From: DAINBT01 sp036732785
Lineage (GTDB): Bacteria; Planctomycetota; Phycisphaerae; Sedimentisphaerales; SM23-30
Direction: 5' to 3'
Assembly (NCBI GenBank): GCA_964537505.1
Contig: CAZICK010000002.1
Location: 1 to 64,000 of the forward strand
Length of the DNA: 64,000 nucleotides
Below, one piece after another: positions 37,955 through 45,699 of this stretch (position 1 is the first letter of the stretch; the number at the start of each line of letters is the position of its first letter). The translations under genes and the position numbers were made by a program. Below the pieces are notes generated by a model. That model saw only the letters and a program-made list of their open reading frames with translations. It was not told where the DNA came from and ran no database searches.

Positions 37955-40900
37955 ATGAGGAGGATTGCGTGTTTATTTGTGTTTTTTACCGGCCTGACAT
38001 ATCTGGTTCGTGGGGCCGATGCGGATATATGGCAGGTCCACCAAGGTCAAGACACTATTCAACAGACGATAGAAGTTGCCGCCGATGGCGACGTAATCAT
38101 TGTCAATCCAGGCACTTATAGCGAAAATATCAATTTCCTTGGCAAAGAAATTACCCTCACCTCTACCAATCCGGACGATCCTAATATTGTTCGAGCTACC
38201 GTAATTGATGGCAGCCTTACCGGCGACCCCAATAATGGTTCTGTTGTGACATTTAACAGTGGTGAGAATAATTCTTCTGTATTGACAGGATTCACCATCA
38301 CCGGAGGTATTGGCACTTGGCTGGTGATTGCCTGGGAGCTTCATGAGCCTTATTGGAACCTTTGTGGCGGCGGGGTGGTTTGCTATAATATGTCACAGCC
38401 CACCATCTCCAGGAATATTATCCGGGATAATACCGCCGGCGAAGGTGGTGGGGTGTATGTCTATGGTGATCCGGTAAATATAAACGCCCCCAGTAACCCG
38501 CCAGTCCACATAACCCCGGTTATTGCGGATAACACTTTTTTGAATAATTCTGCCATAAAAGTTCACGGATATCCCCCCCCAGACAACGATTATCCTGCCG
38601 CCGAGCATGGCGACGGCGGTGCGATCGTATGTTTTCAGGGTGTTGATGCTGCTATTACCGGCAATACTATCCAGAATAATCATGCCGACTTTTACGGCGG
38701 CGGGTTGCACCTGCGTCAGTGGAGCAATGGCGAAATATCAAACAATCAGATAATCAGCAATGATTCTGCGCTTGGCGCAGGTGTGCATATAACATACATG
38801 TCCAGCCCAACCATCCGAAGAAACACTATCCAAGGCAACTCAGCCGGCAACTTCGGAGGTGGCGGTATATTTGTATATTACAATTCAAACCCACTAATTG
38901 AACGCAATCGTGTGCGAGCAAATTCTTCCCTGACAGGAGCAGGAATTTCCATTAATTATGGTAGTGCCGGAATAGTCCGAAATAATCTGATCGATCAAAA
39001 TTTATTAGGCTCAGCGATTCAACTTGCCGGATCTTCACCGTGGATTAATCATAATACGATTGTTTACAATGTGGCTAAAAAAGGCACGTCAAGATACGCA
39101 GGTATCGAATTTATTGGCAATTCTTTTCCTTTAGTGGAAAATAACATTATTGCTTTTACCAGTTCCGGATATGGTTTGTATGTAAGTGGAAATGCTATTC
39201 CTGTCATGCGTTATAACAACCTTTGGGAAAATGAATTGGGCCATTACGGACCCGGGTTAACGGACCAAACCGGAACAGCGGGAAATATTTCTGTCGATCC
39301 CGATTTGATTTGCGATGTGGACAAATGTTTACGATTACATTATCTGTCACCTTGCGTAAATACCGGCGATCCCAATTATACATCAGGTGGAACGGTGGAT
39401 TTTGACGGTGATCCGCGTGTCGTGCTCAGCCGCACAGATATTGGTGCGGATGAAGTCTTACCCGTGTGGAATATCGCTTCCGGGCAACAATATCTGACGA
39501 TTCAAGCGGGGATTGACCAGGCCGATACCGGCGATATTTTAGTAGTTCTGCCCGGTCGATACGCGGAAACCATAAACTTTAATGGCCGGGTCATTACCTT
39601 GCAATCTACTATGCCGTCAGACTGGACAACAATAAGCCAGACGATAATCGATGCGGAAGGTTCGGACAACCCGGTGGTGAGCTTTTCCGGGACGGAAGAC
39701 CCTAATTGTCAATTAAAGGGCTTTACCATTACCGGCGCAGGTCACAATGGCAATGGTGGCGGTGTATATGGGCAAGGAACACAAGCGTCTATTACCAACT
39801 GCATAATCACGAATAATTACGCTTCCAATGGGGCGGGTATATATGATTTTGATGGCTTTATTTATAAATGCCAAATCCTCACTAACAACGCCCAGTTTGA
39901 TGGTGGTGGGATTGGTTTGGGTGATGGAGCGATTTTCAGTTGCGTCATTGCCCACAATCAGGCTGACCAGGGAGGGGGTTTGCACGCATATACCGGGGAC
40001 ATGGTGAACAATACCATAGTCGATAATACTGCTGTTAGTAGTGGTGGAGGGGCGCAGGATTGTGTCGGGAGTATAACTAATTGTATTTTCTGGGGTAATT
40101 CGGCGCCTGATGGTTCTGACTTAAAAAACTGTTATACGCCCCAATACTCCTGTGTGCAGCAAGGCACTGGCGGCAATGGCAGTATTGATGATGATCCGTT
40201 TTTTGTGGACCCCGATCATGGAGATTATCATCTTACCCTTTTTTCGCCCTGTGTCGATTTAGGCAATAACAGTGCCGTCCCGGCTGCCGCGGCAACCGAC
40301 CTTGACGACCAGCAGCGAATATTCGCCTTTGACCCGGGCAAGCCACCCATCGTGGACATGGGAGCCGACGAGGTAGTCACCAATCCTGTGGATGTAAACA
40401 TGGATGCCTGGGTGGATATTTACGAGATGACCTTATTGACCGAACAGTGGCTCATGCAGGGCGAAAATCTCCTCGCAGACTTTTTCCCCGACGACATGGT
40501 CGATATGAAGGATTTTTCAGCCCTGGCAAGTCAATGGCTCTGGCAGGGCTATTGGTATAAACCACCTGCCGGCGCATTAGAATTCGATCATGATTCGGAT
40601 GGTTACGTTTGGATTCATACTCCCGAAGGGAACATCTTAAACAATGTTTACACTTTCACCTATACCGCGTGGATATATCCATTAAGTTTTTCTTCCGGCA
40701 ATGCCCGGATAATTGGCAAAAACGAAAGGGCCCTCACGATATCCTATGGCGGTACACTTTTTGGTTATTCCAATGGTTTTTATACAGCGGCCAGCCATTC
40801 CCAACCAGGCACGTTAGAGACAAATAAATGGTACTTCGTGGCCATGACCCGTGATGCTTACGGTGATAGTAAAATACGCTTTTACGTAGATGGTAATGAG

Positions 40901-41254
40901 GCTATTTACCAAACTCAATTAGTTTCGACCCAAATGACCCATCCTCACCCGGACTGGCGAGCTGAAGGCCAGTGGGATCTTATGATCGGTTCGCAAGCAT
41001 GGACCCCAGGGAATGATATACCTGACGCGATTATCGATGAAGTGGCCATATTTGATCGCGTCTTAAGCATAGATGATATAAAATACCTTTATAACATTGG
41101 TTATGGACGATCTGTACCGTTATCGATGTATCCGATAGGACTGTGGCATCTCGACGAGGGTTCCAATTCTACCGCAATAGACAGTTCCGGCCACGGCAAC
41201 CACGGGGCTTTGATAGGCGCCCAGCCCCCTCAATGGGGCACTGGAAAGTTCTAG
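37955..41254 (+). CDS. Secreted beta-helix protein with dockerin-like and LamG domains
   Basis: Exported protein of 1099 residues. A signal peptide (about 1-20) is followed by a first right-handed parallel beta-helix (about 30-500, with repeats such as GNTIQNNHADFYGGGLHL). A second helix block (about 510-790) restarts with the same motif, YLTIQAGIDQADTGDILVVLPG. Next come a dockerin-like segment, DVNMDAWVDIYEMTLL and DDMVDMKDFSALASQW (about 815-865), and a LamG/concanavalin-like domain (about 875-1050). The last residues, GLWHLDEGSNSTAIDSSGHG, are normally the first strand of LamG, so the domain is circularly permuted or a second copy is cut short. The start was moved to 37955, where the signal peptide begins. 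Role: surface or secreted carbohydrate-binding protein. Confidence 0.88.
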   Translation: MRRIACLFVFFTGLTYLVRGADADIWQVHQGQDTIQQTIEVAADGDVIIVNPGTYSENINFLGKEITLTSTNPDDPNIVRATVIDGSLTGDPNNGSVVTFNSGENNSSVLTGFTITGGIGTWLVIAWELHEPYWNLCGGGVVCYNMSQPTISRNIIRDNTAGEGGGVYVYGDPVNINAPSNPPVHITPVIADNTFLNNSAIKVHGYPPPDNDYPAAEHGDGGAIVCFQGVDAAITGNTIQNNHADFYGGGLHLRQWSNGEISNNQIISNDSALGAGVHITYMSSPTIRRNTIQGNSAGNFGGGGIFVYYNSNPLIERNRVRANSSLTGAGISINYGSAGIVRNNLIDQNLLGSAIQLAGSSPWINHNTIVYNVAKKGTSRYAGIEFIGNSFPLVENNIIAFTSSGYGLYVSGNAIPVMRYNNLWENELGHYGPGLTDQTGTAGNISVDPDLICDVDKCLRLHYLSPCVNTGDPNYTSGGTVDFDGDPRVVLSRTDIGADEVLPVWNIASGQQYLTIQAGIDQADTGDILVVLPGRYAETINFNGRVITLQSTMPSDWTTISQTIIDAEGSDNPVVSFSGTEDPNCQLKGFTITGAGHNGNGGGVYGQGTQASITNCIITNNYASNGAGIYDFDGFIYKCQILTNNAQFDGGGIGLGDGAIFSCVIAHNQADQGGGLHAYTGDMVNNTIVDNTAVSSGGGAQDCVGSITNCIFWGNSAPDGSDLKNCYTPQYSCVQQGTGGNGSIDDDPFFVDPDHGDYHLTLFSPCVDLGNNSAVPAAAATDLDDQQRIFAFDPGKPPIVDMGADEVVTNPVDVNMDAWVDIYEMTLLTEQWLMQGENLLADFFPDDMVDMKDFSALASQWLWQGYWYKPPAGALEFDHDSDGYVWIHTPEGNILNNVYTFTYTAWIYPLSFSSGNARIIGKNERALTISYGGTLFGYSNGFYTAASHSQPGTLETNKWYFVAMTRDAYGDSKIRFYVDGNEAIYQTQLVSTQMTHPHPDWRAEGQWDLMIGSQAWTPGNDIPDAIIDEVAIFDRVLSIDDIKYLYNIGYGRSVPLSMYPIGLWHLDEGSNSTAIDSSGHGNHGALIGAQPPQWGTGKF

Positions 41255-41362
41255 CGGCCTGTTTATCCTTTCGTTTTGGTGGTTGACGAACCGATTTAAG
41301 GATATTACACTGCCGGTTTGGGATGATGGTATTTCAAAGTAAAGTCCAATGGAGTCTCTCTT

Positions 41363-41611
41363 ATGAACGCATTCAAATTACTTATTGTAGCAATTGGGAT
41401 GTTGGTTTTGATTGGCTGTCAGACCACAGGTGAGCTTGACGATTGCCTCAGCAAAAACCAGGAATTAACCAGCCAAATCGAAAAACTTCAGCTTGATTTG
41501 CAGGCTAAAGATGTGGAGCGCCAAGAGATGTTAGGGTTCATCAGCAGCTTACTGAAAACCATCGAAGAGGCAAAGTTAAACCCTTCCGATAGTCTTAAAG
41601 GTTCCAAATAG
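41363..41611 (+). CDS. Small coiled-coil lipoprotein
   Basis: Protein of 82 residues with a lipobox (MLVLIGCQ, Cys19) and a short coiled coil (LTSQIEKLQLDLQAKDVERQ). The start has GGAG seven bases upstream. It resembles the lipoprotein at 37043 in design, and the two flank the beta-helix gene on the same strand, so they may serve the same surface structure. A related scrap, cttaaacgttccaaa at about 42692, resembles the 3' end of this gene and suggests the end of the gene was included in a local duplication. Confidence 0.75.
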   Translation: MNAFKLLIVAIGMLVLIGCQTTGELDDCLSKNQELTSQIEKLQLDLQAKDVERQEMLGFISSLLKTIEEAKLNPSDSLKGSK

Positions 41612-41623
41612 GGCAATTAGTCA

Positions 41624-41830
41624 GGATGCGGTTAAAAAGATTTCTGGCAATCACAGAGGACAGAAAAATCTGCCATCTGACTTCCGCCTTTTGACCTTTG
41701 ACTTCTGCCATCTGAGACAGGTGGTTTTACAAAAAAAAGCGAGGCAAGTCATTACAACTTACCTCGCTTATCTTTTTGTCAGCTTGCCTTAATTAAAGAC
41801 AAACCAAACTTTCGGTCATCAAACCAAATT
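41624..41830 (-). repeat. 207-bp downstream repeat, copy 1 (3' flank of PEP-CTERM gene 1)
   Basis: Nearly identical to 42914-43120 at a constant offset of 1290 bp. The only indels are a single T and a compensating A near the gene ends. It includes a terminator and continues into the two paralogous PEP-CTERM coding regions, so the whole gene plus 3' flank was duplicated. The non-coding flank is better conserved than the genes. Confidence 0.9.
41731..41769 (-). terminator. Rho-independent terminator of PEP-CTERM gene 1
   Basis: Arms 41737-41749 and 41757-41769 form a 13-bp stem around a 7-nt loop with one G-T pair. On the minus strand it is followed by eight Ts (41731-41738 on the plus strand are As). 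It lies about 60 bp after the stop codon. Confidence 0.85.
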
Positions 41831-42509
41831 AGGCGCGACGACGACGAAGCAGAGCCAGGCCGCCAAGACCAAGCAGACTCATAGTCATCGGTTCAGGAAC
41901 GTGAACAATTATACTATCCATTACCGTTCCTGGTAGAATGATAGGTTGCGAGCCAGTAAGAATACCAACCTCATCATCATATAACAACTTTGATATACCA
42001 TAAGGTGCAACCAATTCAATTGTTATATCGGTCATTGTCAGACAATGGAAGTCCAGGCCATCCATCAGTACTGGATAGCTCAATGCCGGTACCGCAGGAA
42101 TAATCGGCGGGAAACCGGCATAAGGTTCGGCGTTATTGGTCGAATTCCAACTAAGACTTCCACCAGACATCATGTATTCCGTGGGAGTATCCTTCACTGT
42201 CATATATGTGATCCCCGTCGGAGAGTCATCCTGTAGAGTCCACATCCCGAAGGTGTACGTCTTCATAGTCGCAAGCGGGAACACTACTCCACTACCATCC
42301 AGAGCGCCTTGATTATTGCTCAACCTGATGGCAAAGTCACCGCCATTGAACACAGTACCCGGCTCTATATGGATGTCCAGTGTTATGTGCTGAGATGGCT
42401 CTATTTCAATCACATCCGGCGCCGGCTGTCCATAAACACTCAGTATGAAACCAGCCTGTGCCATCGAAACCATGCCTAAAACCAATAAAAACACCAACAA
42501 CTTCTTCAT
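41829..42509 (-). CDS. PEP-CTERM sorted secreted protein 1
   Basis: Exported protein of 226 residues. A signal peptide (MKKLLVFLLVLGMVSMAQA) is followed by a beta-rich single domain starting FILSVYGQPAPDVIEIEPSQ, with DIHIEPGTVFNGGDFAIRLS, a cohesin- or adhesin-like pattern. It closes with the PEP-CTERM tail VPEPMTMSLLGLGGLALL and RRRRA, a signal for an exosortase that removes the hydrophobic tail. The longest frame starts 48 bases earlier, but GGAGG and the signal peptide choose 42509. It shares most of its sequence with the next gene at 43119. Ligand and function are unknown; no exosortase is in the window. Confidence 0.9.
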   Translation of the reverse strand: MKKLLVFLLVLGMVSMAQAGFILSVYGQPAPDVIEIEPSQHITLDIHIEPGTVFNGGDFAIRLSNNQGALDGSGVVFPLATMKTYTFGMWTLQDDSPTGITYMTVKDTPTEYMMSGGSLSWNSTNNAEPYAGFPPIIPAVPALSYPVLMDGLDFHCLTMTDITIELVAPYGISKLLYDDEVGILTGSQPIILPGTVMDSIIVHVPEPMTMSLLGLGGLALLRRRRA

Positions 42510-42606
42510 AATAATCACTTCCTCCCGCGGGAAATCCCGCAAACGAAACCCACACATTCAAAAAAACGTGTGTCAAAATAAACCACAAGAACTCCTTTAC
42601 ATCCCT

Positions 42607-42636
42607 ATCATAGTTGAAACATACGACCCGTGTCAA
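42607..42636 (-). promoter_or_regulatory. Sigma-70 promoter of PEP-CTERM gene 1
   Basis: On the minus strand TTGACA (42631-42636) and TATGAT (42607-42612) are spaced by 18 bp, close to consensus. The 5' leader to the ATG is about 95 bases. The same promoter and leader recur at 45105-45134. Confidence 0.75.
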
Positions 42637-42913
42637 CCCTTTTTTTTGATTTTTTGCAAAAAAAACACACTTTTCCTCAAAAAACGGGTAATCTTAAACG
42701 TTCCAAAGGGGACAATTAGCCCGCATATTTCATACCCCTTGGCGAAATGTGACCTAACTTTTTGTTAATAAAGAAATTACACATATAACCCAAAATTACA
42801 CCCTGTAAATTACCACAAAATCACAAAAACACCATAACATTTTTAATATAAAGCAGTTACATTCTCCAAGACCTCTGTGCCCTTGTGACTATGAAATATT
42901 CGGGGGTTAGCCC

Positions 42914-43120
42914 GGATGCGGTTAAAAAGATTTCTGGCAATCACAGAGGACAGAAAAATCTGCCATCTGACTTCCGCCTTTTGACCTTTGACTTCTGCCA
43001 TCTGAGACAGGTGGTTTTACAAAAAAAAGCGAGGCAAGTCATTACAACTTACCTCGCTTATCTTTTTGTCAGCTTGCCTTAATTAAAGACAAACCAAACT
43101 TTTCGGTCATCAAACCAATT
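42914..43120 (-). repeat. 207-bp downstream repeat, copy 2 (3' flank of PEP-CTERM gene 2)
   Basis: Second copy of 41624-41830, in the same orientation relative to its gene. It starts ggatgcggttaaaaagat and runs to the stop codon region of PEP-CTERM gene 2. Confidence 0.9.
43021..43059 (-). terminator. Rho-independent terminator of PEP-CTERM gene 2
   Basis: Same hairpin as at 41731: arms 43027-43039 and 43047-43059, with eight Ts after it on the minus strand. It lies between the two PEP-CTERM genes and separates their transcription. Confidence 0.85.
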
Positions 43121-43802
43121 AGGCACGACGACGACGAAGCAGAGCCAAGCCACCAAGGCCCAGCAGGCTCATGGTCATCGGTTCAGGAATCTGATGAATC
43201 ACAATGCTGTCCATCACTGTTCCATCTTGAATGATTTTTTCTGAGCCAGTCACAACGCCAGAGGCATTATGTAACAACCTTGATATACCATAAGGTGCAA
43301 TCAGCTCGACTACTACGTCAGTCGCTTCCACGCAATGTAAGTCCAGGCCATCCATCAACACGGGATAACTGTTTGCTTCTACGGCAGGAATGTAGCCACC
43401 AAACCAAGGCCCTTCGGTCGTGGCGTTATTGGTCGAATTCCAGGTAAGGCTACCACCAGAGAGCATGTATTCATTGGCAGTATCCTTCACTGTCGAATAC
43501 GTGATCCCCGTCGGAGCGTTGTCTTCCAGCATCCATAGACCCATGTTAAACGTCCTCATAGTCGAAAGCGGGAAAACAACATCAGCACCGTTCAGAACGG
43601 CTTGATTATTGCTCAACCTTATGGCAAAGTCACCGCCATTGAACTCAGTACCCGGCTCTATATGGATGTCCAGTGTAATATGCTGAGATGGCTCTATTTC
43701 TATCACATCCGGCGCCGGCAGTCCGCCGACACTCAGTATGAAACCAGCCTGCACCATCGAGGCCATGCCTAAAACTAACAAAAGTGCTAACAACTTCTTC
43801 AT
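43119..43802 (-). CDS. PEP-CTERM sorted secreted protein 2
   Basis: Paralogue of the preceding gene, 227 residues: signal peptide MKKLLALLLVLGMASMVQA, the same beta domain (DVIEIEPSQHITLDIHIEPG) and the tail IPEPMTMSLLGLGGLALL plus RRRRA. AGGAG before the ATG at 43802 sets the start; the open frame extends further upstream without support. The middle region differs most (PWFGGYIPAVEANSYPVLMD), as expected for a ligand-binding or exposed surface. It follows the dockerin-like gene at 43935 by 132 bp in the same direction and may be co-transcribed with it, since no separate promoter stands out. Confidence 0.9.
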   Translation of the reverse strand: MKKLLALLLVLGMASMVQAGFILSVGGLPAPDVIEIEPSQHITLDIHIEPGTEFNGGDFAIRLSNNQAVLNGADVVFPLSTMRTFNMGLWMLEDNAPTGITYSTVKDTANEYMLSGGSLTWNSTNNATTEGPWFGGYIPAVEANSYPVLMDGLDLHCVEATDVVVELIAPYGISRLLHNASGVVTGSEKIIQDGTVMDSIVIHQIPEPMTMSLLGLGGLALLRRRRA

Positions 43803-43934
43803 AACAAATTCTCCTTTGTTTCTAAAAATCAACTTTTCGCTGCCTCCGAAAAAACCTCCACACAAGGACATTTTTCTATAGCAGGCAGCAACAACAAAAT
43901 TCACACAAAAAACCTTTTTTATTGCCAAAGGCAA

Positions 43935-44786
43935 TTATGGACAAGGAACGGGACATACGGGAGATCCCTGGAAGGCCGTAAACAAGGCCATTACATCACC
44001 AGAGAACGTCAGTAGTCCATCCATGTTCCAGTCGCTACGTCCCGTGAGGGACAAAGGTGACGTAGGATTCTGGAAGTCACCATACGCCATCATCACGTCA
44101 CCGGCAAAGGTGACAAGGCAGTCGCCATTGACATCACCTTGTAGCCAGCAGGCGCCACACCAATTTTGTGGCTCACCCCAGGCCTTCCATGCTGCAACCT
44201 GTGCCGGAGTACCGGTGAAACACTCTTCGTCGTCTGTTACATCAATCGTATTGTCGCCGGGCGTACCATTACCGTCCAGATCGAAAACGATATCGACGGG
44301 ACTACCAACGGCGCCGCCACGAAGGGTATCGGCTGCAACAGTAACGGTGCAAGCGCCTGAAAACGCTATTGTGCACAGTTCCTCAGGGGCTCCCGCACTT
44401 CCGGCAGGAACTCCACCCTGCGCGCCACTTTCATCAACCATGCCTACGCAGATCGAGAAGTCGGAAACATCGCCAGCCGGTACGCCGGGGCCATCAACTT
44501 TGGCCAAAGGTCCGCCGTCACCCAGATTGTAAGTTCCCTCAGCGGTGACAACATCGTAGGCATAATCCAGGCAAACGTTCCAGTTCTCACCGGCGGTTGT
44601 GCCTGCAGCATTGGTAGTGGCATCGCCGGAATTAAGCGTCAAAGCGACGCCACGCAAATCCCCATTGACGTAATACTTAAGCGTCAACTCCTTTGGCACA
44701 GACACGTCACCGACAATCGTGACGGTCGCTGCTAAAACAGGAGCGGTCATTACTAAAACCGCTATCAAACACACTAAAGTCTTCAT
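43935..44786 (-). CDS. Secreted protein with dockerin-like calcium loops
   Basis: Exported protein of 283 residues with signal peptide MKTLVCLIAVLVMTAPVLA, then a beta-rich domain (VTIVGDVSVPKELTLKYYVN) in an early position resembling cohesin or Ig-like folds. The C-terminal third has Cys-rich spacing (NWCGACWLQGDVNGDCLVTF) with paired calcium loops, DVNGDCLVTFAGDVMMAY and DWNMDGLLTFSGDVMALF, a dockerin-like duplication. It ends CPVPCP. The ATG at 44786 is chosen because GGAG lies six bases before it and the signal peptide begins there. Upstream, two 16-bp direct repeats may be an operator. Function unknown. Confidence 0.82.
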   Translation of the reverse strand: MKTLVCLIAVLVMTAPVLAATVTIVGDVSVPKELTLKYYVNGDLRGVALTLNSGDATTNAAGTTAGENWNVCLDYAYDVVTAEGTYNLGDGGPLAKVDGPGVPAGDVSDFSICVGMVDESGAQGGVPAGSAGAPEELCTIAFSGACTVTVAADTLRGGAVGSPVDIVFDLDGNGTPGDNTIDVTDDEECFTGTPAQVAAWKAWGEPQNWCGACWLQGDVNGDCLVTFAGDVMMAYGDFQNPTSPLSLTGRSDWNMDGLLTFSGDVMALFTAFQGSPVCPVPCP

Positions 44787-44856
44787 AAGAGTCTCCAATA
44801 AATGAACAGATTAGCCAAATACTTACTGTTCTACGATCAAATTTTGACTGCTTGTT

Positions 44857-44893
44857 GTTAACTTCGCCTCAATTGTCGTTAACTTCGCCTCAA
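44857..44893 (-). promoter_or_regulatory. Two 16-bp direct repeats, possible operator
   Basis: gttaacttcgcctcaa occurs at 44857-44872 and again at 44878-44893, start to start 21 bp or two helical turns. They sit 70-110 bp upstream of the gene at 44786, a position suited to a regulator binding two sites on one face of the DNA. Confidence 0.4.
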
Positions 44894-45021
44894 ACCCATT
44901 AAGCAACAGGGCTTAGTCAAAACCGATCATAACAAAAAAACCCTAATCTCTAATTTCTTCCCGTCTCCACCTTCCTTTCTCGCCTCTTAGCCAGAACTCC
45001 TAAGATCAGACCCGCTTTCGT

Positions 45022-45185
45022 CCGCGAAAAATCCCGCAAACGAAAACCACGTATCCAAAAAAAGTGTGTGTCAAAGTGAACTACAAGAACTCCTTTACAT
45101 CCCTATCATAGTTGAATCATATAACCCGTGTCAACCCTTTTTTTTGAAATTTTGCAAAAAAAACCACTTTTCCTTAAAAAAAAGG
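45022..45185 (-). repeat. Orphan copy of the PEP-CTERM promoter and leader
   Basis: Aligns with 42520-42685, the promoter and 5' leader of PEP-CTERM gene 1. It carries TTGACA (45129-45134) and TATGAT (45105-45110) at 18 bp and the GTAAAGGAG leader. Homology ends where the gene's ribosome-binding site would be, and no PEP-CTERM gene follows. The next gene is 236 bp further on. Confidence 0.8.
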
Positions 45186-45699
45186 TAAAAAATCGGCTCT
45201 TTCTCCAAAAAAGGGCATAATCTCCTCTCTCTTTCTCCACACACACGGCAAAAGTCTCTCACACCTTCACATTCCCACGCCATTCTCTATATTTAATGGC
45301 AAAAAACAAGCCAAAAAAATAAAAAAACAAAATATTTTTTATTATTGCGATAACGTCTTTTTTATAAAGGTGTTATGAATCTTATTCCGATGAGAAAGAT
45401 CACAGGCGTTTCGTTTTACGATCAGGTCTGTCGAAAAAAAACAACGCCAAAAATAAGGTTATAACGCATAACCAACTTGTACTTAAACACTTATGTAAAA
45501 TGATGCCTCGTGGCAACACCTGACTGTGAACTCAACACAACCAACAATAGCTTTTCGCAGAGCCGACGCACCTGGCAATGCCGCCAGTCTTCCTGCTGCG
45601 ACTACTTTATCATAGTTCGGTAAACTAGATAAGGTGCTATAATCAGGATGAAATAAATATTTGCAGCCAAGACGAGGTGCCGGGAGGACCTTAAGTAGT
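45186..45699. other. AT-rich intergenic region with a putative promoter
   Basis: No gene is seen. The first half is strongly AT-rich (for example 45300-45360). A possible plus-strand promoter for the debranching enzyme is TTCGGT (45616-45621) with TATAAT (45638-45643), spaced by 16 bp. The -10 is perfect and the -35 weak. Confidence 0.4.
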
